A stretch of 64,000 bases of DNA from Variovorax paradoxus (GTDB lineage Bacteria > Pseudomonadota > Gammaproteobacteria > Burkholderiales > Burkholderiaceae_C): the NCBI RefSeq assembly GCF_000834655.1, contig NZ_JXQQ01000027.1, positions 1 to 64,000 of the forward strand. The letters are read 5' to 3'. Below are positions 36,937 through 45,869 of the stretch, piece by piece. Below the pieces are notes generated by a model. That model was given only the letters and a program-made list of their open reading frames with translations. It had not been told where the DNA came from and did not search any database. Made by a program: the position numbers and the translations under genes. The first letter of the stretch is position 1. The number at the start of each line of letters is the position of its first letter.

Positions 36937-38526
36937 TTACAACTGGTCCGTAGGCACGAACCACGAGAACAGCAGCAGTTGCAGCCTGGTCAGCATGCTC
37001 GAATCGGGCTCGCTGTCGAGCACTTCGTTGGTGACGTCGCCGGTGCCGATCCACTGCACGTTCTGCCCGTCCGGCTTCAGCACGACGCGGTAGACGCCTT
37101 CGATGTCGTCCAGCTGGTAGGCGAAAAGCAGCGCCTGCGTGAGGTCGAAGCTGCGCACGCGCACGCCGAACTCGGTGTTCAGCCGGGCGGAGCGCGGATC
37201 GAGGTTCATGGAGCCGAGCAGCACCCATTGGCGGTCGACCAGCGCCAGCTTGGCGTGCAGCCGGCCCCGCGCCTTCTTGAGCAGGTCGCGGAACTGGCCG
37301 CTGCGCCGCAGCTGCTGGGTGCTGACCTCGTACAGGTTCACGCCCAGCTTGAGCATGTCGACGCGGTAGCGGTTGTAGTTGATGTTGACCAGCGGCTCGT
37401 CGCTGTCAGCGAGCGAATTGGTGATGACGGTGATGTTGATCCCGTGGTCGCGGCCCATGCGGATGCGGGCCATGCCCTCGTCGCCGGGGATGAAGTAGGG
37501 AGAGATCACCACCACGCTCGACTGGGCGGTGGCCAGCATCTCGTGGAAGCGCTGCGCCAGCGACTCGGTGGGGTGCGCCATGACGCCCAGCGCCTTGTTG
37601 GGGCTGTCGGCGGTGGCATGCGCTTCTGCACGCATCCATTTCGCCTCGTCGATGTTCGCCAGCTGCGCGGCCAGCGGCGGGTCGCCCAGGAGGTCGGTGG
37701 CGGGCAACGGATCGGGGGGCGGGGCGTATGTGCGGCCGGTGTCGGCGTCGAACGCCGACTTCAGTTCGGCCGGCGTACGGGTGGTGCCGGCGACCCGCTG
37801 GAGCGGGTAGACCACGTCGCTGTTCCAGTAGGTGTCGAAGATGGCGGCCGACTCCGTCACCACGGGGCCGGCCATGACCAGCTCGAAGTCGATGAAGTTC
37901 GCGACCTCGCTGCGCTGGAAATACTCGTCGGCCAGGTTGCGGCCGCCCGCGATGGCCATGGCGCCGTCGGCCACGAACAGCTTGTTGTGCATTCGGTGGT
38001 TGAGCCGCCGGAAATCGCCGAAGAACTCCAGCCAGCGGCTCGACGAGTGGTCGCGAAAGTTGACGAAGGGGTTGAACAGCCGGACTTCGGCGTTGGGTTC
38101 GGAGGCCAGGCCCAGCAGGAGGCGGTCCATGCCGGCCGTGTAGAAATCGTCGAGCAACAGGCGCACCCGCACGCCGCGCCGGGCGGCATCGCGCAACTCG
38201 CGCAACAGCAACCGGCCGGTCTTGTCGTTGCCGAGCTGGTAGGTCTGCACGTCCAGCGAGGACTGGGCGCGCCGGATGAGTTCGAGGCGCGCGTCGAGCG
38301 CGTAGGAAGCCTCGATCAGCGGCCTGAGGCTGGAGAGCCCGTCGGGCGGCGTGTTCAGGCGGACGGCGGCGCGGCCGAGCGCGGTGGCGGGGGAGGCCGC
38401 GATGGCCTGGCTCGGCGGCTCAGGCGTGCGCGGCGGCAGCCCGGCACAGCCCGTAAGAACAAGCGCTATCAGCAGCAGAACCGGGGCGCGCAGCGCAGGA
38501 AACAGAAGGGCAATGAGCTTGTGCAT
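36937..38526 (-). CDS. Phospholipase D-family lipoprotein (cardiolipin-synthase-like)
   Basis: Protein of 529 residues with two PLD catalytic motifs: HRMHNKLFVADGAMAIAGGRN near residue 180 and LHAKLALVDRQWVLLGSMN near residue 420. The N-terminus (MHKLIALLFPALRAPV, then LVLTGCAG) is a lipoprotein signal with lipobox LTGC; alanine at +2 predicts outer-membrane sorting. This places the active site in the periplasm, unlike cytoplasmic-side cardiolipin synthases. Phosphatidyl transfer or phospholipid hydrolysis are possible activities. The frame is open far upstream but that is antisense to the TonB receptor; MPRAR at 38562 is an alternative start. Confidence 0.85.
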   Translation of the reverse strand: MHKLIALLFPALRAPVLLLIALVLTGCAGLPPRTPEPPSQAIAASPATALGRAAVRLNTPPDGLSSLRPLIEASYALDARLELIRRAQSSLDVQTYQLGNDKTGRLLLRELRDAARRGVRVRLLLDDFYTAGMDRLLLGLASEPNAEVRLFNPFVNFRDHSSSRWLEFFGDFRRLNHRMHNKLFVADGAMAIAGGRNLADEYFQRSEVANFIDFELVMAGPVVTESAAIFDTYWNSDVVYPLQRVAGTTRTPAELKSAFDADTGRTYAPPPDPLPATDLLGDPPLAAQLANIDEAKWMRAEAHATADSPNKALGVMAHPTESLAQRFHEMLATAQSSVVVISPYFIPGDEGMARIRMGRDHGINITVITNSLADSDEPLVNINYNRYRVDMLKLGVNLYEVSTQQLRRSGQFRDLLKKARGRLHAKLALVDRQWVLLGSMNLDPRSARLNTEFGVRVRSFDLTQALLFAYQLDDIEGVYRVVLKPDGQNVQWIGTGDVTNEVLDSEPDSSMLTRLQLLLFSWFVPTDQL

Positions 38527-38658
38527 GAGGCCTGCCAGCAAGGAAAAACGTGCCCGCGGCATCGTAGCTGCTCTGCCTCGGACCGAGGACGCGAATTCGC
38601 AACGCAACTCCCTTCCCCGCGTTGGGGATTCGGAAGATTGAGACTTTGTGGCTATTAA

Positions 38659-38677
38659 AATGAGAATGGTTCTTAAT
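38659..38677. promoter_or_regulatory. Fur-box-like site upstream of the siderophore receptor
   Basis: The core TGAGAATGGTTCTTA is a 7-1-7 inverted repeat and differs at two of 15 positions from TGAGAATGATTCTCA, a typical Fur site. It ends 20 bases before the receptor ATG, a position suited to iron-dependent repression. Confidence 0.75.
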
Positions 38678-38697
38678 TGATATTGGAGTGGAGCAGG

Positions 38698-40800
38698 ATG
38701 AAGAGGACGTTGGTGCGGCGCAGGGCCGCTTCTGTGCTGGTGGGATGCATGGCGATCTACACGCAGCACCAGGTGTTGGCCCAGGCCCAGGGCGCAGCCC
38801 AGGGTTCGCTGTCGGAAATACGGGTCGATGCCAACGCCGAGCCAGAAACCGCCACCACCCCCGTCATCGGCTACCGCGCGAAGAACGCCGTCACCGCCAC
38901 CAAGACCGACACGCCGCTGTCCGAAACGCCCCAGTCCGTGACGGTCGTGACGCGCGACCAGATGGTCGACCAGGGCGCGACCAACCTGCAGGACGCGCTC
39001 AACTACGCCGCCGGCGTGCGCTCCGACGCCTACGGCCTCGACTCGCGGACCGACTCGGTGCGTGTGCGCGGCGCCTACCCCGATGTCTACCTGGACGGCC
39101 TGCGCCAGGCCTACGGCTACTACACCAGCACCACCCGCACCGAGCCCTACACCCTGGAGCGGCTCGAAGTGCTGCGCGGCCCCTCGGGCATGCTGTTCGG
39201 CGCGGGCACGGCCGCGGGGGTGGTCAACATGGTCAGCAAGCGGCCGCTGCAGGAGGCCCAGCGCGAGGTGGGCGTGCAGTTCGGCAGCTTCGGCCGCAAA
39301 CAGATCCAGGCCGACCTGACCGGCCCGCTCAATGCCGACGGTTCCCTGTCCTACCGGCTGATCGCGCTGCAGCGCAAGTCCGACACGCAGGTCGACTACG
39401 TGCCCGACGACCGCAGCCTGATCGCCCCTTCGCTCACCTGGCGGCCCAGCGCGGCGACCTCGCTCACGCTCCAAGGCCTCTGGCAAAAGGACAAGAGCGG
39501 CAGCAGTTCGCAGTTCCTGCCCTGGGAAGGCACCTTGCTGCCGAACCCGAACGGACGCCTTCCGGGCAGCCGCTTCATCGGCGAGCCGGGCGATTTCTAC
39601 AACAGCGAGCGCAAGACCTTCGGCTGGCTGTTCGAGCACAAGTTCAACGACAACTGGACCGTGCGCCAGAACTTCCGCTACGCCCAGAACGAGAACGCCA
39701 ACCTTTACCACTACGGCGCCGCTTTCAGCGGGTTCGACAGCTGGTCGTCCGACCCGGTCGCCAAGCGCGTGCTGGGCCGCTACTTCGACAACGGGCTGAC
39801 CCTGAACCGCACCCAGACGCTGGACAACCATGTCGAAGGCCATTTCCAGACCGGGGCGTTGAAGCACACGCTGCTCGTCGGCGCGGACTTCGCGCGCCAG
39901 CGCGAGAACGTCTGGAGCGGTACCACCGTCGACACCATCGACGTCTATGCGCCTGTCTACGGCCACCGCGACGTGCCCGAGGCCGTCGCTCTGCCGCGTA
40001 CCCGCCAGCGCCAGACGGGCCTGTACCTGCAGGACCAGATCAAGCTGGACAACTGGATCTTCGTTGCGGGCCTGCGCCACGACAAGGCGGTGTCCAGCGC
40101 CGCCGGCAGCGATGAGCAGAAGAGCAGCGCCACCACCAAGCGCTTCGGCCTGATGTACGCGTCGCCCTCGGGCTGGTCGCCTTACGTGAGCTACAGCGAG
40201 TCGTTCACGCCGCAGTCGCCGCGGCAGGGGCGCATCTTCACGCCGCTGCGCGGCGAGCAGTGGGAAGTGGGCGTGAAATACGAGCCCAAGGACCGCGCCC
40301 TGGCCTTCAGCGCCGCGGTGTACGACCTGCGCGAGAAGAACCAGATCGTCGAGGAACAGCCGAACGTGTTCTCGCAACGCGGCCTCACCAAGACCAAGGG
40401 CGTCGAGCTCGAAGCCAAGGGTTCGATCGGCCGCGATCTCGACCTGGTCGCCCACTACAACTACACCGACGCCGACGCGCAGATCGAGGGCCTGCCCAAG
40501 CACCAGGCCAGCGTCTGGGCCAAGTACCGCTTCTCGATCGGCGGCGTCAGCGGCTTCTCGGCCGGCGCCGGCGTGCGCCTGATGAGTTCGTTCCGCGACA
40601 CCCAGTTCGGCGTGGGCCCGCGCGTGCCGGGCATCGCGCTGGCCGACCTCGTGTTCGCCTACGACACGGCGAGCTGGCGCTATGCGCTCAACATCAACAA
40701 CGTGACGGACAAGGTGTACTTCAGCACCTGCCTGTCGCGCGGTGACTGCTGGTACGGCTCGCGCCGCAACATCGTCGCGAGCGCGACCTACCGCTTCTAA
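38698..40800 (+). CDS. TonB-dependent siderophore receptor
   Basis: Outer-membrane receptor of 700 residues that imports ferric siderophores using TonB energy. A signal sequence (KRTLVRRRAASVLVGCMAIY, cleavage near LAQAQ) is followed by a plug domain with TKTDTPLSETPQSVTVVTRDQM, LNYAAGV and ERLEVLRGPSGMLFGAG. The barrel ends in the terminal aromatic TYRF. No STN secretin-like domain precedes the plug, so it is a pure transporter rather than a FecA-type transducer. The ATG at 38698 follows GGAGTGGAGCAGG. A Fur-like box lies just upstream. Confidence 0.93.
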   Translation: MKRTLVRRRAASVLVGCMAIYTQHQVLAQAQGAAQGSLSEIRVDANAEPETATTPVIGYRAKNAVTATKTDTPLSETPQSVTVVTRDQMVDQGATNLQDALNYAAGVRSDAYGLDSRTDSVRVRGAYPDVYLDGLRQAYGYYTSTTRTEPYTLERLEVLRGPSGMLFGAGTAAGVVNMVSKRPLQEAQREVGVQFGSFGRKQIQADLTGPLNADGSLSYRLIALQRKSDTQVDYVPDDRSLIAPSLTWRPSAATSLTLQGLWQKDKSGSSSQFLPWEGTLLPNPNGRLPGSRFIGEPGDFYNSERKTFGWLFEHKFNDNWTVRQNFRYAQNENANLYHYGAAFSGFDSWSSDPVAKRVLGRYFDNGLTLNRTQTLDNHVEGHFQTGALKHTLLVGADFARQRENVWSGTTVDTIDVYAPVYGHRDVPEAVALPRTRQRQTGLYLQDQIKLDNWIFVAGLRHDKAVSSAAGSDEQKSSATTKRFGLMYASPSGWSPYVSYSESFTPQSPRQGRIFTPLRGEQWEVGVKYEPKDRALAFSAAVYDLREKNQIVEEQPNVFSQRGLTKTKGVELEAKGSIGRDLDLVAHYNYTDADAQIEGLPKHQASVWAKYRFSIGGVSGFSAGAGVRLMSSFRDTQFGVGPRVPGIALADLVFAYDTASWRYALNINNVTDKVYFSTCLSRGDCWYGSRRNIVASATYRF

Positions 40801-40833
40801 ACTCCGCCCTCAACCCAACACCGCCACGACGAC

Positions 40834-42033
40834 ATGAACAGCCGAAAGATCAAGACCTGGGCCTGGGTGCACAAGTGGAGCAGCCTCGTGTGCACCGTGT
40901 TCATGCTGCTCCTGTGCATCACGGGGTTGCCGCTGATCTTCCACCACGAGATCGGCCACCTGCTGGGCACCGAGGTCGAGGCGCCCAAGATGCCGGCCAG
41001 CACGCCGCGCATCAGCCTGGACAAGGTCCTGGAGATCGCCAAGGCCAAGCATCCCGACCGCGTGGTGCAGTTCGCATCGCAGCCCGAGGACGACGACGGC
41101 CTGTGGTTCGTCACGCTCACGCCCACGCCGGAGCCCACGGACGACTTCAAGTCGGTCGCGGTCGACGCGCGCACCGGCGTCGTGCTGGCGCAGCCCAAGT
41201 TCGACGAGGGCTTCATGTACGTGATGTTCAAGCTGCACGTCGACCTGTTCGCGGGCCTGGCGGGCAAGCTCTTCCTCGGCTTCATGGGCCTCCTGCTGCT
41301 GGTGGCCATCGTCTCGGGCGTGGTGCTCTATTCGCCCTTCATGCGCAAGCTGGACTTCGGCACCGTGCGGCGCGAGAAGCGCCCGCGCCTGAAGTGGCTC
41401 GACCTGCACAACCTGCTCGGCGTGGTCACGCTGGTGTGGCTGTTCGTTGTGGGCTCCACCGGCATGATCAACACGTGGGCCGACCTCGTCATCAAGTACT
41501 GGCAGTACGACCAGTTGAGCGCGCTGCTCACGCCCTACAAGAACGAGCCCATCGTGCCCGCGGCCGAGCGCGGCTCGGTGCAGCGCTCGATGGACGAGGC
41601 CATGCAGCGCACGCCCGGCATGAAGCTGTCGTTCATCGCGTTCCCCGGCACCTCGTTCTCCAGCCCGCACCACAACACCTTCTTCATGCGCGGCAACGAG
41701 CCCTTCACTTCGAAGCTCCTGCAGCCGGTGCTGGTCGATGCCAAGACCGCGGAAGTGACGGCGGCGCCGAAGATGCCCTGGTACCTCACGGCCCTGCTCG
41801 TGTCGCAGCCGCTGCACTTCGGCGACTACGGCGGCATGCCGATGCAGATCATCTGGGCGCTCCTGGACATCGCGACGATCATCGTGCTGGGCAGCGGGCT
41901 CTACCTCTGGCTCAAGCGCGGCAACACCGTGCCGGCGAAGACGACTGCGAGCGGGCCCGCCACGGAGCGCGCGCCGCCGGCGGCATCGGGCCCGCAGCCC
42001 GACCCGGCACCGGCGATGAAGGTGCAGGCATGA
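40834..42033 (+). CDS. PepSY-associated transmembrane protein (PiuB-like)
   Basis: Inner-membrane protein of 399 residues with about four hydrophobic helices. The first follows the family pattern (WAWVHKWSSLVCTVFMLLLCITGLP); later helices include LFLGFMGLLLLVAIVSGVVLYSP and VVTLVWLFVVGSTG, and conserved histidines (HHEIGH, LDLHNLLG) could bind heme or metal. PepSY/PiuB proteins are commonly paired with siderophore receptors and are thought to reduce or release iron. Proline/alanine-rich C-terminal tail. The stop overlaps the next small gene (ATGA). Confidence 0.88.
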   Translation: MNSRKIKTWAWVHKWSSLVCTVFMLLLCITGLPLIFHHEIGHLLGTEVEAPKMPASTPRISLDKVLEIAKAKHPDRVVQFASQPEDDDGLWFVTLTPTPEPTDDFKSVAVDARTGVVLAQPKFDEGFMYVMFKLHVDLFAGLAGKLFLGFMGLLLLVAIVSGVVLYSPFMRKLDFGTVRREKRPRLKWLDLHNLLGVVTLVWLFVVGSTGMINTWADLVIKYWQYDQLSALLTPYKNEPIVPAAERGSVQRSMDEAMQRTPGMKLSFIAFPGTSFSSPHHNTFFMRGNEPFTSKLLQPVLVDAKTAEVTAAPKMPWYLTALLVSQPLHFGDYGGMPMQIIWALLDIATIIVLGSGLYLWLKRGNTVPAKTTASGPATERAPPAASGPQPDPAPAMKVQA

Positions 42034-42233
42034 CGACGCACCACAAGACCCAGCATCAGTCGTTCTGGCGCATGTGGGGCTGGCCGATCGTGCTCGGCCT
42101 GCTAACCACCGTCGGACTGATCTCCGCGCTCTTCAGCGACGGCGGGTTCGGCGACATGCTGGCCTGGGCGGCACTGGGTATTCCGGTCGTGGTCTGCGCC
42201 TGGTTCGGCTGGCGCCGGTCGCCCGACCGCTAG
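42030..42233 (+). CDS. Small two-helix membrane protein, unknown function
   Basis: A 67-residue protein translationally coupled to the PepSY gene by a four-base overlap. It has a histidine-rich start (MTTHHKTQHQSFW), two predicted helices (GWPIVLGLLTTVGLISALF and MLAWAALGIPVVVCAWFGW), and a short basic tail. Similar small proteins are found beside PiuB-type genes, but the function is not known. The coupling suggests an accessory subunit of the PepSY protein. Confidence 0.75.
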   Translation: MTTHHKTQHQSFWRMWGWPIVLGLLTTVGLISALFSDGGFGDMLAWAALGIPVVVCAWFGWRRSPDR

Positions 42234-42314
42234 CTGCACGCCCCTCTGTCTCTTCTCGTCTCGTCGGGTTCTCGCTAGGCGAGGGCGTCGGCGCGCCAAC
42301 GCAGAATCGGGGCG

Positions 42315-44447
42315 ATGAATGCTTCACCTGCCCACGCCGTCCGACTGCTTTTGCTGGGCATCCCCTTCGCGGCGCACGCCCAGCCGGCGCCGACCGCCGA
42401 GGCCGGGGCGGGTCAGCTGCCCGCGATCACGGTCTCCACGCCGCGCGGGCAGGTCGCGCCGTTCAACGTGCCCGGCTCGGTGGACCGGGTCGATGGCAAC
42501 GAGATGCGCGAGGGCCGCCTGCAGGTCAACCTCTCCGAAAGCCTCGGCGCGGTGCCGGGGCTGCAGGTGCAGAACCGGCTGAACTACGCGCAGGACTTGC
42601 AACTGTCGATCCGCGGTTTCGGTGCGCGCTCCACCTTCGGCGTGCGCGGCGTGCGGCTCTATGTCGACGGCATTCCGGCCACGCTGCCCGACGGACAGGG
42701 GCAGACTTCGAACATAGACATCGGCTCGGTCGATCGCGTCGAGGTGCTGCGCGGACCGTTCTCGGCGCTCTACGGCAATTCATCTGGCGGGGTGCTGCAG
42801 GCCTTCACCGCATCGGGGGAGGGCGCGCCGCGTCTTTCGTATTCCGCGGCGGGCGGGAGCTTCGGCACCTGGCGCCAGTCGCTGCAGTTGAGCGGATCGC
42901 AGGGCGCCGTCGACTATCTGCTGGGCGCGAGCCGGTTCCACACCGACGGCTGGCGCGAGCACAGCGCGGCGCGGCGCGACATCGCCAACGGCAAGCTGGG
43001 CATCGCGCTGGACAACGGCGACAAGCTCACGCTGGTGCTCAACAGCGTGCGCATCGATGCCCAAGACCCGCTGGGCCTGACCGCCGACCAGTACGCGCTC
43101 GCGCCCCGCAAAGCGCCGCTCGCGACGCAGTACGACACGCGCAAGACCGTGGAGCAGACGCAAATCGGTCTGCTCTACGAACGGCGCATCGACGCGACGC
43201 AGGGGCTGCGATTCATGGTCTATGGCGGCGAGCGCAAGACCACGCAGTACCAGTCCATCCCGCCCTCGGCGCAGCAGAACCCGCTGCATGCGGGCGGCGT
43301 GATCGACCTGTCGCGGCAGTACGGCGGCGTCGATGTGCGCTGGACCGCCGCGCTGCAACTGGCCGACCGGCCGCTCGACGTGGTGGCCGGCCTTGCCTAT
43401 GACAGCCTGCGCGAACGCCGCCGCGGCTTCGAGAACTATCTTGGAAGCGTCGCCAACCCGCTGCTGGGCGTGCAGGGGCGCCTGCGCCGCAGCGAGCGCA
43501 ACGAGGTCTGGAACCTCGACCCCTACGCGCAGGGCACCTGGCGCCTGGCCGACCGCTGGACGCTCGAGGCCGGCGTGCGCCGCAGCAGCGTGCACTTCGC
43601 ATCGAACGACCGCTACATCGTGGGCGCGAACCGCGACGACAGCGGCACTGCGCGTTACAGCAAGACGCTGCCTGTGGCCTCGCTGCGCTATCAAGCCACG
43701 CCGGATCTCGCGCTCTATGGGTCGGTCGGGCGAGGGTTCGAGACGCCGACGCTCAACGAGCTCTCGTACCGCTCGGGCGGCGCGAGCGGACTCAATTTCG
43801 CGCTGCGGCCGTCGGTGAACGACAGCGTCGAGCTGGGTGCGAAGGCGCGGCTCGCCGGCGGGCTGCTGACGGCGGCGCTGTTCCAGACCCGCACGCGCGA
43901 CGAGATCGTGACCGACACCAACGTCGGCGGCCGTGCCACCTTCCAGAACGCGGGTCGCACGCGGCGCAACGGCTTCGAACTCGGCTGGCAGCACGAGACG
44001 GCGAACCACTGGCGCACGCAGCTGGCCTACACGTGGCTCGATGCGACGTACCGCGATGCCTTCTGCTCGCCATCGCCCTGCGCGGCAGCCAACACGGTGG
44101 CGGGTGGCAATCGAATCCCGGGCATCGCGCGGCAGTCGCTGTTCGCATCGCTGGGCTGGGTGCCGCCCGAGGGCTGGCGCGCCGGCGTCGAGATGCGCGC
44201 GCTCGGTCGCATCCAGGCGAACGACGTCAACACCGCGAGCGCGCCGGGCTATGCCGTCGCGGCGCTGTATGCGGGCTATCTGAAGAAATGGGAGCGTTGG
44301 GAGTTCAACGCCTTCGCGCGTGTCGACAACCTGTTCGACCGGCGCTACGTGGGCTCGGTCATCGTCAACGAAGGCAATGCGCGCTATTACGAGCCCGCGC
44401 AGGGCCGTAACTGGACGGTGGGCTTCAGCGGTGCATACCGCTTCTGA
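42315..44447 (+). CDS. TonB-dependent receptor
   Basis: Second outer-membrane receptor, 710 residues. It has a signal peptide (VRLLLLGIPFAAHAQ), a TonB-box-like region (LPAITVST), a plug with LQVQNRLNYAQDLQLSIRGFG and VEVLRGPFSALYGNSSGGV, and a barrel ending GAYRF. It differs from the first receptor in plug sequence and lacks the siderophore-type TKTDTPL motif, so it may take a different iron complex or another micronutrient. It starts 81 bases after the small membrane protein and converges with metK. Confidence 0.9.
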   Translation: MNASPAHAVRLLLLGIPFAAHAQPAPTAEAGAGQLPAITVSTPRGQVAPFNVPGSVDRVDGNEMREGRLQVNLSESLGAVPGLQVQNRLNYAQDLQLSIRGFGARSTFGVRGVRLYVDGIPATLPDGQGQTSNIDIGSVDRVEVLRGPFSALYGNSSGGVLQAFTASGEGAPRLSYSAAGGSFGTWRQSLQLSGSQGAVDYLLGASRFHTDGWREHSAARRDIANGKLGIALDNGDKLTLVLNSVRIDAQDPLGLTADQYALAPRKAPLATQYDTRKTVEQTQIGLLYERRIDATQGLRFMVYGGERKTTQYQSIPPSAQQNPLHAGGVIDLSRQYGGVDVRWTAALQLADRPLDVVAGLAYDSLRERRRGFENYLGSVANPLLGVQGRLRRSERNEVWNLDPYAQGTWRLADRWTLEAGVRRSSVHFASNDRYIVGANRDDSGTARYSKTLPVASLRYQATPDLALYGSVGRGFETPTLNELSYRSGGASGLNFALRPSVNDSVELGAKARLAGGLLTAALFQTRTRDEIVTDTNVGGRATFQNAGRTRRNGFELGWQHETANHWRTQLAYTWLDATYRDAFCSPSPCAAANTVAGGNRIPGIARQSLFASLGWVPPEGWRAGVEMRALGRIQANDVNTASAPGYAVAALYAGYLKKWERWEFNAFARVDNLFDRRYVGSVIVNEGNARYYEPAQGRNWTVGFSGAYRF

Positions 44448-44468
44448 CGACCCACCGTCTGTTCTTGC

Positions 44469-45653
44469 TTACTTGAGGCCGGCTGCAGCGCGCAGTGCAG
44501 GCGCTTGCGTGGTGGCCTCCCAGGTGAACTCGGGCTCTTCGCGGCCGAAGTGGCCGTAGGCGGCGGTCTTCTGGTAGATCGGGCGCAGCAGGTCGAGCAT
44601 CTGGATGATGCCCTTCGGACGCAGGTCGAAATGCTCCCGCACGAGTTCGGCGATCTTCTCGTCGGGGATCACGCCCGTGCCTTCGGTGTAGACCGTGATG
44701 TTCATCGGCTCGGCCACGCCGATCGCGTAGGCGACCTGGATCTGGCATTGGCGTGCGATGCCGGCGGCCACGATGTTCTTGGCCACGTAGCGCGCGGCGT
44801 AGGCGGCCGAGCGGTCGACCTTGGAGGGGTCCTTGCCCGAGAACGCGCCACCGCCGTGCGGGCAGGCGCCGCCGTAGGTGTCCACGATGATCTTGCGGCC
44901 GGTGAGGCCGCAGTCGCCCTGCGGGCCGCCGATGACGAAACGGCCGGTCGGGTTGATCAGGTAGCGCGTGTCCTTGAGCCATTCCTTGGGCAGCACGGGC
45001 TTGATGATCTCCTCGATGATGGCTTCATTGAACGAGGCCTTCATCTTGGTCGAGGTTTCGCTCTGGTCGGGGCTGTGCTGGGTCGAGAGCACCACGGTGT
45101 CGATGCTGTGGGGCTTGCCGTCCACGTAGCGCATCGTGACCTGGCTCTTGGCGTCGGGGCGCAGGAAAGGCAGGCGGCCGTCCTTGCGCAGCTGGGCCTG
45201 GCGTTCCACGAGGCGGTGGGCGTAGTAGATCGGCGCGGGCATCAACTCGGGCGTCTCGTCGCAGGCGTAGCCGAACATCAGGCCCTGGTCGCCGGCACCG
45301 GTGTTCAGGTGGTCGTCGGAGGCATGGTCCACGCCCTGGGCGATGTCGTTGGACTGCTTGTCGTAGCAGACCATCACCGCGCAGCCCTTGTAGTCGATGC
45401 CGTAGTCGGTGTTGTCGTAGCCGATGCGCTTGATGGTGTCGCGTGCGACCTGTATGTAGTCGACGTGCGCGTTGGTGGTGATTTCACCGGCGAGCACCAC
45501 GAGGCCGGTGTTGGTCAGCGTTTCGGCGGCCACGCGGCTGCGGGGGTCCTGCTCGAAGATCGCGTCCAGGATGGCGTCCGAGATCTGGTCGGCGACCTTG
45601 TCGGGATGGCCTTCGGAGACGGATTCGGAAGTGAAGAGGAAGTCGTTCGCCAT
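44469..45653 (-). CDS. metK: S-adenosylmethionine synthetase
   Basis: Forms S-adenosylmethionine from methionine and ATP; cytoplasmic tetramer of 394 residues. Motifs: [20 protein letters not shown] at the start, [16 protein letters not shown], and the P-loop-like [22 protein letters not shown] 45653 is preferred because AAGGAG lies ten bases upstream and [12 protein letters not shown] is the usual start. The gap to the divergent lpxL gene is 216 bp. A TAGAAT on the minus strand at 45807-45812 could be its -10, giving a leader of about 150 bases. Confidence 0.97.
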   Translation of the reverse strand: MANDFLFTSESVSEGHPDKVADQISDAILDAIFEQDPRSRVAAETLTNTGLVVLAGEITTNAHVDYIQVARDTIKRIGYDNTDYGIDYKGCAVMVCYDKQSNDIAQGVDHASDDHLNTGAGDQGLMFGYACDETPELMPAPIYYAHRLVERQAQLRKDGRLPFLRPDAKSQVTMRYVDGKPHSIDTVVLSTQHSPDQSETSTKMKASFNEAIIEEIIKPVLPKEWLKDTRYLINPTGRFVIGGPQGDCGLTGRKIIVDTYGGACPHGGGAFSGKDPSKVDRSAAYAARYVAKNIVAAGIARQCQIQVAYAIGVAEPMNITVYTEGTGVIPDEKIAELVREHFDLRPKGIIQMLDLLRPIYQKTAAYGHFGREEPEFTWEATTQAPALRAAAGLK

Positions 45654-45869
45654 TTTTTCAAAGCTCCTTGAAGTGGTTTGGCGCGTTGCCAACTCTGCGG
45701 AGCCCTGGCGAACGCTTTAGCAGGTGCCGAGAATCGGCGGGGCACAATCGCTTCGCGCTTGTGTTTGTCGCCCTGCAAGTTGTTCCGTAACTCGGCGACA
45801 ATTTGCATTCTATTCGAGCCGCGCAATACCATGCGCGCGCGTCCGTTTTTTGACTCCCCTCCCGTCTCA

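Noticed and set aside
38527..40503. Upstream extension of the phospholipase D lipoprotein frame on the minus strand
   Set aside because: It runs antisense through the TonB receptor gene and shows no protein-like pattern; the lipoprotein signal marks the real start.
45654..45869. A SAM or SAH riboswitch before metK
   Set aside because: I could not find the conserved core of any SAM or SAH class by eye, so no riboswitch is annotated.
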